In this document: positions 18,239-26,653 of the stretch, one piece after another
Numbering within the stretch: position 1 is the first letter of the stretch
Layout of the letters: the number at the start of each line of letters is the position of its first letter
NCBI RefSeq assembly: GCF_017814945.1
Contig: NZ_JAGIPX010000015.1
Location: 101,791-165,790 of the forward strand
Direction: 5' to 3'
Source: Paraburkholderia sp. LEh10
Lineage (GTDB): Bacteria; Pseudomonadota; Gammaproteobacteria; Burkholderiales; Burkholderiaceae
DNA length: 64,000 bases
The notes under the pieces: generated by a model
What the model saw: the letters and a program-made list of their open reading frames with translations, nothing else
Database searches by the model: none
Told to the model about the DNA's origin: nothing
Program-made: the position numbers and the translations under genes

Positions 18239-19327
18239 ATGAAAGAGGACGACATCGTCGCCGCGTGGGCGGAACGGATTCGTGCGGCCACGGCCGCGGA
18301 GCAGCCGATCCGCGTCCGCGGTGGCGGCACGAAGGACTGGTACGGCCAGTCATTGCAGGGTGAGATCCTCGACACGCGCGCGCACCGCGGCATCATTGCG
18401 TATGACCCGGCCGAACTCGTCATCACTGCGCGCGCCGGCACGCCGCTCCTTGAAATCGAGGCGGCGCTCGCCGAACACGATCAAATGCTCGCTTTCGAGC
18501 CGCCCCACTTCGGCCCGCAGGCGACGCTCGGCGGTTGCATCGCGGCGGGGATCGCGGGTCCGCGCCGTCATTCGGCGGGCGCGCCGCGCGACTTCGTGCT
18601 CGGCGCCGTCATCCTGAACGGCCCGGGGCAAGTGCTGACGTTCGGCGGTCAGGTCGTAAAGAATGTCGCCGGTTACGACGTGTCTCGTCTGATAGCCGGT
18701 TCACTCGGCACGCTTGGGCTGATTCTTGAGCTGTCCGTTAAGGTATTGCCGCGCCCGAAGGCTGAAGCCACGCTCAAGTTCGACATGAACGGCACTGATG
18801 CCGTGCGTAAGCTCAATGAATGGGGCGGCCGCCCGTTGCCCATTACGGCGAGCGCATGGCGTCACGGCACGCTTGCCGTGCGGCTGGGCGGCGCGGAGGC
18901 GGCCGTGAAGTCGGCGCGCACGTCGCTGGGCGGCGAAGTGGTCGACGCGGTGGAGGCCGAACGCTTCTGGGCGGGCCTGCGCGAACAGACCGATCCGTTC
19001 TTCGCGGCCATCGGACCGAAGTCCGCGCTCTGGCGGCTCGCGCTGCCGACCATCACCGAACCGCTTCAGCTGCCCGGCGCGCAACTGATGGAATGGGGCG
19101 GCGCGCAACGCTGGTGGATCACCGACGCCGACGCGCAGACCGTGCGCATCAGCGCGAAGCAGGCGGGCGGCCACGCGACGATCTTCCGCACCGGCACCGG
19201 CTACGACCGCAGCGCAGGCGTGTTCACCCCGCTGCCCGCCCCGCTGATGAAGATTCATCGCGGCCTGAAGGCTGCCTTCGACCCGGCCCGCATCTTCAAC
19301 CGCGGCCGGCTGTACCCCGACTTCTGA
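18239..19327 (+). CDS. glcE: Glycolate oxidase subunit GlcE (FAD-binding)
   Basis: A 362-residue FAD-binding subunit of glycolate oxidase. It has the short PCMH FAD fold only: IRVRGGGTKDWYG, ELVITARAGTPLLEIEAAL, GGCIAAGIAGPRRHSAGAPRDFVLG and QVVKNVAGYDVSRL, with the C-terminal MKIHRGLKAAFDPARIFNRGRLYPDF typical of GlcE. It runs directly into glcF (7 bases apart), so the two are cotranscribed. The start ATG at 18239 fits the promoter at 18183-18210. Confidence 0.93.
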   Translation: MKEDDIVAAWAERIRAATAAEQPIRVRGGGTKDWYGQSLQGEILDTRAHRGIIAYDPAELVITARAGTPLLEIEAALAEHDQMLAFEPPHFGPQATLGGCIAAGIAGPRRHSAGAPRDFVLGAVILNGPGQVLTFGGQVVKNVAGYDVSRLIAGSLGTLGLILELSVKVLPRPKAEATLKFDMNGTDAVRKLNEWGGRPLPITASAWRHGTLAVRLGGAEAAVKSARTSLGGEVVDAVEAERFWAGLREQTDPFFAAIGPKSALWRLALPTITEPLQLPGAQLMEWGGAQRWWITDADAQTVRISAKQAGGHATIFRTGTGYDRSAGVFTPLPAPLMKIHRGLKAAFDPARIFNRGRLYPDF

Positions 19328-19334
19328 GCGCGCG

Positions 19335-20561
19335 ATGCAAACCAATCTCGCCGACTTCATTCGCAACACCCCCGACGGTGACGAAGCCGACGCCATCCTG
19401 CGCAAATGCGTGCATTGCGGCTTTTGCACCGCCACCTGTCCGACCTATCAGCTGCTCGGCGACGAACTCGACGGACCGCGCGGACGCATCTATCTGATCA
19501 AGCAGATGGTGGAAGGCGCGGAGGTCACGCGCAGCACGCAACTGCACCTGGACCGCTGCCTCACGTGCCGCAATTGCGAATCGACCTGTCCTTCCGGCGT
19601 GCAGTACGGCAGGCTTGTCGAGATCGGCCGCAAGCTCACGGAAGAGAAAGTGCCGCGCCCGCTGAGCCAGCAACTGATGCGCCGTTTGCTGGCGAGCTTC
19701 GTGCCGAACAGCACGCTGTTCACGCCGGCGATGCGCCTCGGCCAGCACTTCCGTCCGCTATTGCCGAAGAAGCTGCGGGACAAGGTGCCGCAACGGCAGC
19801 GTCAGCTCGCATGGCCGACGGCCACGCACGAGCGCAAGATGCTGATGCTTGCCGGCTGCGTGCAGCCTTCGATGATGCCTAACGTCAACATCGCGACGGC
19901 GCGCGTACTCGACGCGCTCGGCATCCAGACCGTCATTGCGCCGGAAGCGGGATGTTGCGGCGCGATCCGCCTGCATCTCGGCTACAACGATGAAGCGCTG
20001 AACGACGTACGGCAGAACATCGATGCATGGTGGCCGCATGTCGAACAGGGCGCCGAGGCGATCGTGATGAACGCATCCGGCTGCGGCGCGACGGTCAAGG
20101 AATACGCGCATCTCATGCGCAACGACCCTGCGTATGCGGAAAAAGCGAAACGCATTGTTGAACTGACGCGCGACATCTGCGAGATCCTGCCCGAGTTCGA
20201 AGAGGCACTGACGCCGCTCACGCGGCGGCGCGCGATTCACACCGTTGCGTATCACCCGCCCTGCACGCTGCAGCATGGCCAGCAGATTCGCGGCAAGGTC
20301 GAGCATCTGCTGACGGCGCTCGGCATCGACGTGAAGCTGCCCGCCGACAGCCACCTGTGCTGCGGCTCGGCGGGCACCTATTCGCTCACGCAGCCCGCGC
20401 TTTCGTACGCATTGCGCAACCAGAAGCTGGAAAAGCTGAAGGCAGAGGAGCCACAGATCATCGTGTCTGCGAATGTGGGTTGTATCGCGCATCTGCAAAG
20501 TGGCACCTCCACGCCTGTTGTGCATTGGATCGAACTCGTCGAGCACATGCTCGCGTCCTGA
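19335..20561 (+). CDS. glcF: Glycolate oxidase iron-sulfur subunit GlcF
   Basis: A 408-residue iron-sulfur subunit that passes electrons from the GlcD/GlcE flavins to the quinone pool at the inner membrane. Two ferredoxin-like 4Fe-4S motifs are visible near the N-terminus: CVHCGFCTATCP and CLTCRNCESTCP. The two CCG domains typical of this family follow: AGCCGAIRLHLG and HLCCGSAGTYSLTQP, with GCVQPSMMPN and YHPPCTLQHGQ before them. Length equals that of E. coli GlcF. No glcC regulator or glcG is in the window. Confidence 0.95.
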   Translation: MQTNLADFIRNTPDGDEADAILRKCVHCGFCTATCPTYQLLGDELDGPRGRIYLIKQMVEGAEVTRSTQLHLDRCLTCRNCESTCPSGVQYGRLVEIGRKLTEEKVPRPLSQQLMRRLLASFVPNSTLFTPAMRLGQHFRPLLPKKLRDKVPQRQRQLAWPTATHERKMLMLAGCVQPSMMPNVNIATARVLDALGIQTVIAPEAGCCGAIRLHLGYNDEALNDVRQNIDAWWPHVEQGAEAIVMNASGCGATVKEYAHLMRNDPAYAEKAKRIVELTRDICEILPEFEEALTPLTRRRAIHTVAYHPPCTLQHGQQIRGKVEHLLTALGIDVKLPADSHLCCGSAGTYSLTQPALSYALRNQKLEKLKAEEPQIIVSANVGCIAHLQSGTSTPVVHWIELVEHMLAS

Positions 20562-20678
20562 GCGGCAGCATCGCCTGTCGGGAATTCGCACGCAACCTGG
20601 CCATTCGGCCAGGTCGTGATGCGCGGGCGGCGTCCGTATAATTCGAATCGTCGCCCTCGCATCGGTAGTCAACGCTTC

Positions 20679-21377
20679 ATGCCCGATCTCACTCACAATC
20701 TCGACGCAGTGCATCAGCGCATCGCCCTCGCCGCGCAGGTAGCGGGCCGCGATCCGCGCTCCATTGCGCTGCTGGCCGTCTCGAAGACCTTTCCAGCCGA
20801 AGACGTTCGCGCCGCGCATGCCGCTGGCCAGCGCGCGTTCGGCGAAAACTACGTGCAGGAAAGCCTGACGAAAATCGAAGCGCTGTCCGATCTGCGCGCA
20901 TCGATCGAATGGCATTTCATCGGGCCGCTGCAGTCGAACAAGACGCGTCCCGTCGCCGAAAATTTCGACTGGGTGCATTCCGTCGACCGGCTGAAGATCG
21001 CGCAGCGCTTGTCCGAACAGCGGCCGGACGCGCTGGCCCCTCTCAACGTCTGCCTGCAGGTCAACATCAGCGGCGAGGCGTCGAAGAGCGGCATGACGCC
21101 AGACGAAGCCCTCAGCATCGCGCGTGAAGTCGCCGCTTTGCCAAAGCTGCGCCTGCGCGGCCTGATGGCGATTCCAGAACCGGCGGGCGGCGTCGAGCAG
21201 CAGCGCGTGCCCCATCGCGCGTTGCGCGAACTGTTCGAGCGGCTGCGCGCGGAAGCGCTCGATCTCGATACGCTGTCGATGGGCATGTCGGGCGACCTCG
21301 AAGCCGCCGTGCTCGAAGGCGCGACCATCGTGCGCGTCGGCACGGCGATCTTCGGCGCCCGCGACTACTCTCACTGA
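20679..21377 (+). CDS. YggS family pyridoxal-phosphate homeostasis protein
   Basis: A 232-residue PLP-binding protein of the YggS/PROSC family, involved in vitamin B6 and amino/keto-acid homeostasis. The fold-type III barrel carries the PLP-binding Lys in LLAVSKTFP, then FGENYVQES, WHFIGPLQSNKTR, VNISGEASKSGM and LDTLSMGMSGDLEAAVLEGATIVRVGTAIFG, the phosphate-binding end. The ATG at 20679 fits the family start; an upstream in-frame ATG at 20616 adds a basic stretch with no similarity. A TATAAT hexamer at 20637-20642 may be its -10, but no clear -35 is seen. proC follows after 14 bases, the usual neighbour. Confidence 0.94.
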   Translation: MPDLTHNLDAVHQRIALAAQVAGRDPRSIALLAVSKTFPAEDVRAAHAAGQRAFGENYVQESLTKIEALSDLRASIEWHFIGPLQSNKTRPVAENFDWVHSVDRLKIAQRLSEQRPDALAPLNVCLQVNISGEASKSGMTPDEALSIAREVAALPKLRLRGLMAIPEPAGGVEQQRVPHRALRELFERLRAEALDLDTLSMGMSGDLEAAVLEGATIVRVGTAIFGARDYSH

Positions 21378-21391
21378 ACTCTCCGGACATC

Positions 21392-22207
21392 ATGAAAATT
21401 GCCTTCATTGGCGGTGGCAACATGGCCGCCGCGCTCATCGGCGGTCTGATCAGGCGCGGCGTCGCGCCGTCGGATATTCGCGCCATCGACCCCAACGACG
21501 ACGCGCGCAAGCGCAACGAGCAACAATTCGGCGTCAGCACGAGCGCGTCGGCGGACGCCTCGCTGAAATCGTTCGACGCCGTCGTGCTCGCCGTCAAGCC
21601 GCAAATCGTCAAGGACGTCGCGGCCGCGCTCGCGCCGCATCTGTCGGCGTCGCAGCTCGTCATCAGCATCGTCGCGGGCATTCGGGGCGTGGATTTGACG
21701 CGCTGGCTCGGCGGCCACGCGCGCATCGTGCGCACGATGCCGAACACGCCCGCGCTGATCGGCATGGGCGTGACGGGGCTGGTCGCGCTGGAAGGCGTCG
21801 ATGAAGCGGGACGCGCGCTCGCTTCGCAAGTGCTCGGCGCAGTCGGTCAGACCGTGTGGTTCGACGACGAGGCGAAGATCGACGCCGTCACCGCGATCTC
21901 CGGCAGCGGCCCGGCCTACGTCTTCTACTTCATCGAAGCACTGCAGGAAGCCGCGCGTCAGCTCGGCATGGACGAAGAACAAGGCCGCGCGCTGGCTGTC
22001 GCGACGTTCACGGGCGCCGCGCAACTCGCCGCGCAATCGGATGAACCGGCCAGCGTGTTGCGCGAACGCGTGACGTCGAAAGGCGGCACCACGGCTGCCG
22101 CGCTGGCGTCGTTCGATGCACAGGGCGTGAAGGACGCGATCGTGCGCGGTGCATTGGCGGCGGATGCGCGCGCCCGGGAAATGGGCGAAGAATTCGGCAA
22201 GCAGTGA
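21392..22207 (+). CDS. proC: Pyrroline-5-carboxylate reductase
   Basis: A 271-residue enzyme that reduces pyrroline-5-carboxylate to proline, the last step of proline synthesis. The N-terminal Rossmann motif is IGGGNMAAALIGGL. Further signatures are VLAVKPQ, RTMPNTPALIGMGVTGL and the C-terminal AISGSGPAYVFYFIEALQEAARQLGM plus ASVLRERVTSKGGTTAAAL, the ProC signature. It is translated 14 bases after yggS. It ends in a convergent junction with ubiA that holds an 11-bp stem-loop. Confidence 0.96.
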   Translation: MKIAFIGGGNMAAALIGGLIRRGVAPSDIRAIDPNDDARKRNEQQFGVSTSASADASLKSFDAVVLAVKPQIVKDVAAALAPHLSASQLVISIVAGIRGVDLTRWLGGHARIVRTMPNTPALIGMGVTGLVALEGVDEAGRALASQVLGAVGQTVWFDDEAKIDAVTAISGSGPAYVFYFIEALQEAARQLGMDEEQGRALAVATFTGAAQLAAQSDEPASVLRERVTSKGGTTAAALASFDAQGVKDAIVRGALAADARAREMGEEFGKQ

Positions 22208-22233
22208 TGCCGCTTGCGGAGTGATGGCAGAGT

Positions 22234-22268
22234 CGATGCGGGTTGCGGCAACCACCGAACCCGCATCG
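22234..22268. other. Stem-loop between convergent proC and ubiA
   Basis: A perfect 11-bp inverted repeat CGATGCGGGTT / AACCCGCATCG with a 13-base loop sits between the proC and ubiA stop codons. It has no T tract on either side. It could slow or end transcription from both genes or protect 3' ends; the role is not shown by the sequence. Confidence 0.45.
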
Positions 22269-22294
22269 CTCAAGCAGAAATCACGAAGCGGAAA

Positions 22295-23158
22295 TCAGAA
22301 AGCCTGCGCCGCATAGTGCGCGGCAATGCCCGCGAACAACGCGCCGCCGAGCCAGTTGTTATGCCGGAACGCCGCGAAACAGGGCATGCGCTCGCGGTCC
22401 TTGATCAGCGTGTAGTGGTACACGGCGCAGCCTGCCGCGGCGGCGAGACCGATCCAGTAAAGCGCGCCGAAGCCGAGCATGACGCCGATGCCGACATAGA
22501 TGCCGAGCGTGACCGCGTAGCAGATCATGATCGCGAGCACGTCGAAGCGGCCGAATGTCAGCGCGGACGTGCGAATGCCGATCTTGATGTCGTCGTCGCG
22601 ATCGACCATCGCGTACTCGGTATCGTAGGCGACCGACCAAAACACGTTCGCGATCAGCATCACCCACGCGAGCAGCGGCACCTGGTTTTGCACGGCTGCA
22701 AAAGCCATCGGAATACCAAAGCCGAACGCAATGCCCAGATACGCCTGCGGAATCGCAAAGAAGCGCTTCGTGAACGGATACGTGCCTGCGACGAACAACG
22801 CGGCCACGGACAATTCCTTCGTCAGCGTATTGAGCGGCAGAATCAGCAGGAACGCGACCAGCGACAGCCCCGCCGCCAGCGCCACCGCTTCCCATGCCTT
22901 GATCTTTCCCGACGTGATCGGACGGTTTTCCGTGCGCTTCACATAGCGGTCAAAGTCGCGGTCGGCGTAGTCGTTGATTGCGCAGCCGGCCGAGCGCATC
23001 AGTATCGTGCCGATCACGAAGATCACCAGCAGCGACAACGACGGATGACCATCCGACGCGATCCACAATGCGTTGAGCGTGGGCCACAGCAGCAGCAGGC
23101 TGCCGATCGGCTTGTCCATGCGGACGAGGCGGAGATAGAGCGGGAGGCGGGCGAACAT
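22295..23158 (-). CDS. ubiA: 4-hydroxybenzoate octaprenyltransferase
   Basis: An inner-membrane UbiA prenyltransferase of 287 residues that attaches the polyprenyl tail to 4-hydroxybenzoate in ubiquinone synthesis. The two Asp-rich motifs are present: [10 protein letters not shown] in the first half and [12 protein letters not shown] in the second, with about eight hydrophobic segments between and after. I chose Met at 23158 ([20 protein letters not shown]), matching family N-termini; an upstream TTG at 23170 is possible. It lies downstream of dps on the same strand, past a terminator. Confidence 0.95.
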   Translation of the reverse strand: MFARLPLYLRLVRMDKPIGSLLLLWPTLNALWIASDGHPSLSLLVIFVIGTILMRSAGCAINDYADRDFDRYVKRTENRPITSGKIKAWEAVALAAGLSLVAFLLILPLNTLTKELSVAALFVAGTYPFTKRFFAIPQAYLGIAFGFGIPMAFAAVQNQVPLLAWVMLIANVFWSVAYDTEYAMVDRDDDIKIGIRTSALTFGRFDVLAIMICYAVTLGIYVGIGVMLGFGALYWIGLAAAAGCAVYHYTLIKDRERMPCFAAFRHNNWLGGALFAGIAAHYAAQAF

Positions 23159-23230
23159 GGCGGTGCTCAAGGATACGATCCCCGTATTTTAGAGCAGCGT
23201 GGACGACAGACCTTCTCGGACACGCAGCAC

Positions 23231-23267
23231 AAAAAAGAAAGCCCGACAGGGTTCACCCATCGGGCTT
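23231..23267 (-). terminator. Intrinsic terminator after dps
   Basis: Read on the minus strand, an 8-bp stem AAGCCCGA/TCGGGCTT with a 13-base loop is followed by a T-rich run (TTCTTTTTT). It lies 59 bases past the dps stop and should separate dps from ubiA. Confidence 0.8.
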
Positions 23268-23325
23268 CTGATTTTGCCACGCGGCAACGGGCGCCTCCCC
23301 CGGCACTCCGATGCCGCGACGGTCA

Positions 23326-23814
23326 TCAGGCCAGCATCGAACGCAGCATCCATGCGTTCTTTTCGTGCGTCTGCATGCGTTGCGTCAGCAGGTCGGCCGT
23401 CGGCTCGTCGTTGGCCGCGTCCGTCACCGGGAAGATCGCGCGCGCCGTGCGCACGACGGCTTCCTGGCCTTCCACCAGCTGGCGGATCATGTCTTCGGCG
23501 GCCGGCACGCCGTCCGCTTCGGCGATCGACGACAGCTTTGCGAATTCCTTGTAGCTGCCCGGCGCCGCGACGCCCAGCGCACGAATGCGCTCGGCGATCA
23601 GATCGACGGCCGTCGCCAGTTCCGTGTACTGCGTCTCGAACATCAGATGCAGCGTGTTGAACATCGGACCCGTGACGTTCCAGTGGAAGTTGTGGGTCTT
23701 CAGATAAAGCGTGTACGTGTCAGCGAGAAGGTGCGAGAGACCTTCGGCGATCTTCTTGCGATCCTTGTCGCTGATACCAATGTTGACGTGCGGTACGGCT
23801 TCTTTCTTGGCCAT
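23326..23814 (-). CDS. dps: DNA starvation/stationary phase protection protein Dps
   Basis: A 162-residue ferritin-like protein that forms a dodecamer, oxidises and stores iron with hydrogen peroxide and protects DNA. The ferroxidase region is visible as [42 protein letters not shown], with the conserved His, Glu and Asp ligands. AGGAG upstream of the ATG at 23814 fixes the start; an in-frame extension to 23919 is not supported. It sits downstream of the damaged catalase gene and oxyR, a typical OxyR-regulon grouping, though its own promoter region (23815-23985) shows no clear OxyR site to me. Confidence 0.96.
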   Translation of the reverse strand: MAKKEAVPHVNIGISDKDRKKIAEGLSHLLADTYTLYLKTHNFHWNVTGPMFNTLHLMFETQYTELATAVDLIAERIRALGVAAPGSYKEFAKLSSIAEADGVPAAEDMIRQLVEGQEAVVRTARAIFPVTDAANDEPTADLLTQRMQTHEKNAWMLRSMLA

Positions 23815-23985
23815 GATGACTCCTTTTAAGAGTGATTCGAACCGGTCTGCATGCCCGGAGATGCGCGTGCGCACTCCTTGAACGCTCGAACGCCCGTCAG
23901 TGTAGCGTAGAAACCGCATGCGTTCGCGAGACCCCGGCGCCTCGCTGCGCGTGCCCTCCGGCCGCTTGTCGGCAAGTGTCGCCCG

Positions 23986-24153
23986 TCATCCTTTGACTGC
24001 GTGAACCAGGCTCGCGACGAGCACCACATAGCCGCTGCCGAGAATCACGAGACCCGCGAGCTTCTGAAAAAGCATCGTGCCACTCACCTGTTGCGCGCTG
24101 CCGCCCGTGCTCCCCGAGTGATAGCCGACTGCGCCCATTACCATCTGGACCAT
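23986..24153 (-). CDS. Small hydrophobic protein, single membrane segment (55 residues)
   Basis: A 55-codon frame absent from length-limited gene calls. GGAGA lies 7 bases before the ATG at 24153 and it ends with TGA at 23986. The N-terminus is Gly/Ser-rich; residues about 27-53 form one hydrophobic helix ([20 protein letters not shown] within it). I do not recognise the family. It directly follows the catalase-gene remnant and points toward dps, so it may belong to the catalase operon. It overlaps the out-of-frame tail of the damaged katA frame. Good translation signals and a plausible membrane helix support it, but conservation is untested. Confidence 0.5.
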   Translation of the reverse strand: MVQMVMGAVGYHSGSTGGSAQQVSGTMLFQKLAGLVILGSGYVVLVASLVHAVKG

Positions 24154-25196
24154 GATCGTTCTCCATTGATACGGGCGGCACGTTCATGCACGCCCTTGCT
24201 GCTCAATTGCCGTTTGTTCCGCACATTCACTGCCGCTCGATGCCTGACTGCGCGTTCGCTTTCGCGAGCGCCTCGATGGCGGCGACCACCCCGTCCGCGT
24301 ACGCAGCGTCGATGTACGCCGACGTCGATCAGCGGATAGTCGTTGTACGGCCACACCTTCGTGACGTCGAACGGGTTGAATCGATACGTCTGCGCATCCG
24401 CTTCGGGCATCACCTGAATCTGGAAGCGCCATCGCGGGAACTTGCCGCTGTCGATCGACCCGATCAGACCTCGCTGCGCGCTCTCACGGTCGCGCGCGAC
24501 GACTTGCGAGGCTTCCTCGTCGGTGTAGTTCTGGATGCCCTGCATCGACTTGAAATGGAACTTCACCCAGAAGCGCTCGTTGTTCGCGTTGATGAACGAG
24601 AACGTATGCGACCCGAAGCCGTGCATCTGCCGATAATTCTTCGGGATGCCGAGATCGCTCATCAGTATCGTCACCGGATGCAGCGCCTCCGGATGACGCG
24701 AGAAAAAATCCCATGCGTTCGTCGCGCTGCGCGTGTTCGTGTGCGGATCGCCCTCTTGCGTGTGGATGAAGTCCAGAAACTTCAACGGATCGCGGATGAA
24801 GAATACGGGCGTGTTGTTGCCGACCACGTCCCAGTTGCCTTCTTCCGTGTAGAACTTGATCGAAAATCCGCGCCCGTCGCGTTCGGCGTCGGCGGCGCCG
24901 CGCTCGCCCGGCACTGTCGAAAACCGCATGAAAAGCGGCGTTTGCTTGCCGACTTCCGAGAACACCTTGGCTTTCGTGTAGCGCGTGATGTCGTGCGTCA
25001 CCTTCAGCGTGCCGAATGCACCCGGGCCTTTCGCGTGTACGCGGCGCTCGGGGATCACTTCGCGATCGAAGTGCGCGAGCTTCTCGATCAGCCACACGTC
25101 CTGCAACGCGACGGGCCCGCGCGGACCCGCCGTCAATGAGTTCTGGTTATCGGCGACGGGTGTACCCGACGCCGTCGTGAGCGGGCGTTCAGACAT
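24138..25196 (-). pseudogene. katA: Catalase, 3' part deleted and frame-shifted
   Basis: The first 293 residues are a typical clade-3 haem catalase: the distal His54 in [17 protein letters not shown], Asn128 in [13 protein letters not shown], and [14 protein letters not shown] at 280-293. At about 24317 homology stops abruptly. The frame then reads 59 unrelated basic residues (VHRRCVRG...) to 24138. The missing part of a roughly 480-residue catalase includes the proximal haem Tyr (RxFxY), so the product should be inactive. A second frame just after the break (24227-24319) resembles a catalase C-terminal tail, which suggests an internal deletion of about 150 codons. The start at 25196 has GGAGA upstream. 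OxyR next door is intact. Confidence 0.82.
24227..24319 (-). pseudogene. Remnant C-terminal frame after the catalase break
   Basis: Thirty residues ending in TGA (24227-24229), in a different frame from the catalase 5' part: [20 protein letters not shown] and a short polar tail. The D-x-x-Y-x-x-x-V-x-x-x-I pattern resembles the last helix of catalases, so I read it as the original katA 3' end left after an internal deletion. The alternative is the end of a neighbouring gene, for example a flavin oxidase. A 7-base repeat ATCGACG occurs on both sides of the junction, 17 bases apart. Confidence 0.4.
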
Positions 25197-25254
25197 GCTC
25201 GTTCTCCGATATGGTCTTGCCGTGTTCGAGTCGGAAGAAAAAATACAGCGCGCG

Positions 25255-25386
25255 TCAGGCGGCCAGAGCGCGATCGACGAGCAGCGCGAATGCGACGGTC
25301 CTGAAGCTGTACGCAAATGTCTTCGTGCTCGGGGCTTCCCGTGACGATGGGGAAACGGCCTGAATCAGCGGCGTAGATGACTGCAT
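25255..25386 (-). CDS. Possible small leader ORF upstream of katA (43 residues)
   Basis: A 43-codon frame between oxyR and katA with a very strong Shine-Dalgarno, GGGAGGAAATC, before the ATG at 25386. It ends with TGA at 25255, 58 bases before the katA start. The peptide is Ser/Pro-rich at first and mildly hydrophobic at the end ([11 protein letters not shown]). I recognise no family. The quality of the ribosome site suggests it is translated from the katA transcript, perhaps as a leader; conservation would decide. Confidence 0.4.
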   Translation of the reverse strand: MQSSTPLIQAVSPSSREAPSTKTFAYSFRTVAFALLVDRALAA

Positions 25387-25434
25387 GATTTCCTCCCATG
25401 TGTCGTGGTGGATCTCGATGACCCGTTGGAGGAA

Positions 25435-25488
25435 ATCCTAGCAAAACTATCGAAAATCGTGATTTGATTAATTTTATTTATTCGATAG
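25435..25488 (-). promoter_or_regulatory. AT-rich katA promoter region with inverted repeat
   Basis: A strikingly AT-rich island in GC-rich DNA. CTATCGAA (25447-25454) and TTCGATAG (25481-25488) form an inverted repeat around 26 AT-rich bases. On the minus strand TAGGAT (25440-25435) could be a -10 for katA and its upstream small ORF. Position between oxyR and a catalase gene suggests OxyR binding, but the canonical ATAG-N7-CTAT spacing is not met, so this is a guess. Confidence 0.45.
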
Positions 25489-25569
25489 CTTTCGCCTCGT
25501 CCGGAAGGCACAAGGCAGCAAGCGGCCCGGCGGCACGCGCAAGGCTGCGGCGCGCCGCCTGAGAGGGAG

Positions 25570-26529
25570 TCAGTTGACGGCGGCCGGCAAATCGAGCTTC
25601 TTCACGCCCGGCAGTTCGCATGCGGCGACCGCGTCGCAGATCGCATCGATGGCGGGCATCCGCGTGAAGCTCTTACGCCACGCGAGCACGACTCGGCGGT
25701 CCGGCACAGGATCGTCGAATGGCACGTAGCTGAGCAGGCCCGAATCGACGCCGCCCGCGTGCGGCTTCACCTCATGCACCGACATGCGCGGCAGCACGGT
25801 AATGCCGACGCCGCTCGCGACCATATGCCGGATCGTTTCCAGCGACGATCCTTCAAAGGTCTTCTGGATGCCGTCCGCGTTCTGCGAAAAGCGCATCAAT
25901 TCCGGACACACGCCGAGCACATGATCGCGGAAGCAGTGGCCGCTGCCGAGCAACAGCATCGTTTCCTGCTTCAGGTCGGTCGGGTCGATCTTGTGCCGCG
26001 ACTCCCACGCGTGCCCCGACGGCAGCGCGACGACGAACGGCTCGTCGTACAGCGGGCGCAGCATCAGCCCCGTTTCCGGGAACGGCAGAGCCATGATCGC
26101 GACGTCGATCTCGCCCTGCTTGAGCAGCTCGATCAGCTTTAGCGTGTAATTTTCCTGGAGCATCAGCGGCATCTGCGGGACGCGCTTGATCATCTGCTTG
26201 ACGAGCGTGGGCAGCAGGTATGGCCCGATCGTGTAGATGACGCCGAGGCGCAGCGGCCCGACGAGCGGGTCCTTGCCCTGCTTGGCGATTTCCTTGATGG
26301 CGAGCGTCTGTTCGAGCACGCGCTGCGCCTGCGTGACGATCTGTTCACCGATCGGCGTGACGCTGACTTCGCTCGTGCCGCGCTCGAAAATCTGCACATT
26401 GAGCTCGTCTTCGAGCTTCTTGATCGCAACCGACAGCGTCGGCTGGCTCACGAAACACGCTTCCGCCGCGCGGCCGAAGTGGCGTTCGCGGGCAACGGCG
26501 ACGATGTATTTCAGTTCGGTGAGGGTCAT
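25570..26529 (-). CDS. oxyR: Hydrogen-peroxide-sensing regulator OxyR
   Basis: A 319-residue LysR-family regulator. The N-terminal HTH is MTLTELKYIVAVARERHFGRAAEACFVSQPTLSVAIKKLE. The two redox cysteines fall at residues 199 and 208 (GSGHCFRDHVLGVC), exactly the positions of E. coli OxyR, so peroxide sensing by disulfide formation is expected. Met at 26529 is the family start; an upstream in-frame Met at 26595 is not. It lies downstream of recG and upstream of the catalase gene on the same strand, the common Burkholderiaceae order. Confidence 0.97.
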   Translation of the reverse strand: MTLTELKYIVAVARERHFGRAAEACFVSQPTLSVAIKKLEDELNVQIFERGTSEVSVTPIGEQIVTQAQRVLEQTLAIKEIAKQGKDPLVGPLRLGVIYTIGPYLLPTLVKQMIKRVPQMPLMLQENYTLKLIELLKQGEIDVAIMALPFPETGLMLRPLYDEPFVVALPSGHAWESRHKIDPTDLKQETMLLLGSGHCFRDHVLGVCPELMRFSQNADGIQKTFEGSSLETIRHMVASGVGITVLPRMSVHEVKPHAGGVDSGLLSYVPFDDPVPDRRVVLAWRKSFTRMPAIDAICDAVAACELPGVKKLDLPAAVN

Positions 26530-26653
26530 TGGGGACCAATCAGGGCGATAGATTCGATAGGTTTCTGTTATACACCTATGGGGCCAATTCGCCAACCTTC
26601 AAGCCGGAATCAGCCATTGTGCGGTGCGCAAGCGCTTTCACGCGCCCCTTTCG

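Noticed and set aside
19758..21374. A 538-codon minus-strand frame opposite glcF and yggS
   Set aside because: It covers two well-identified genes and an intergenic promoter; no recognisable motif.
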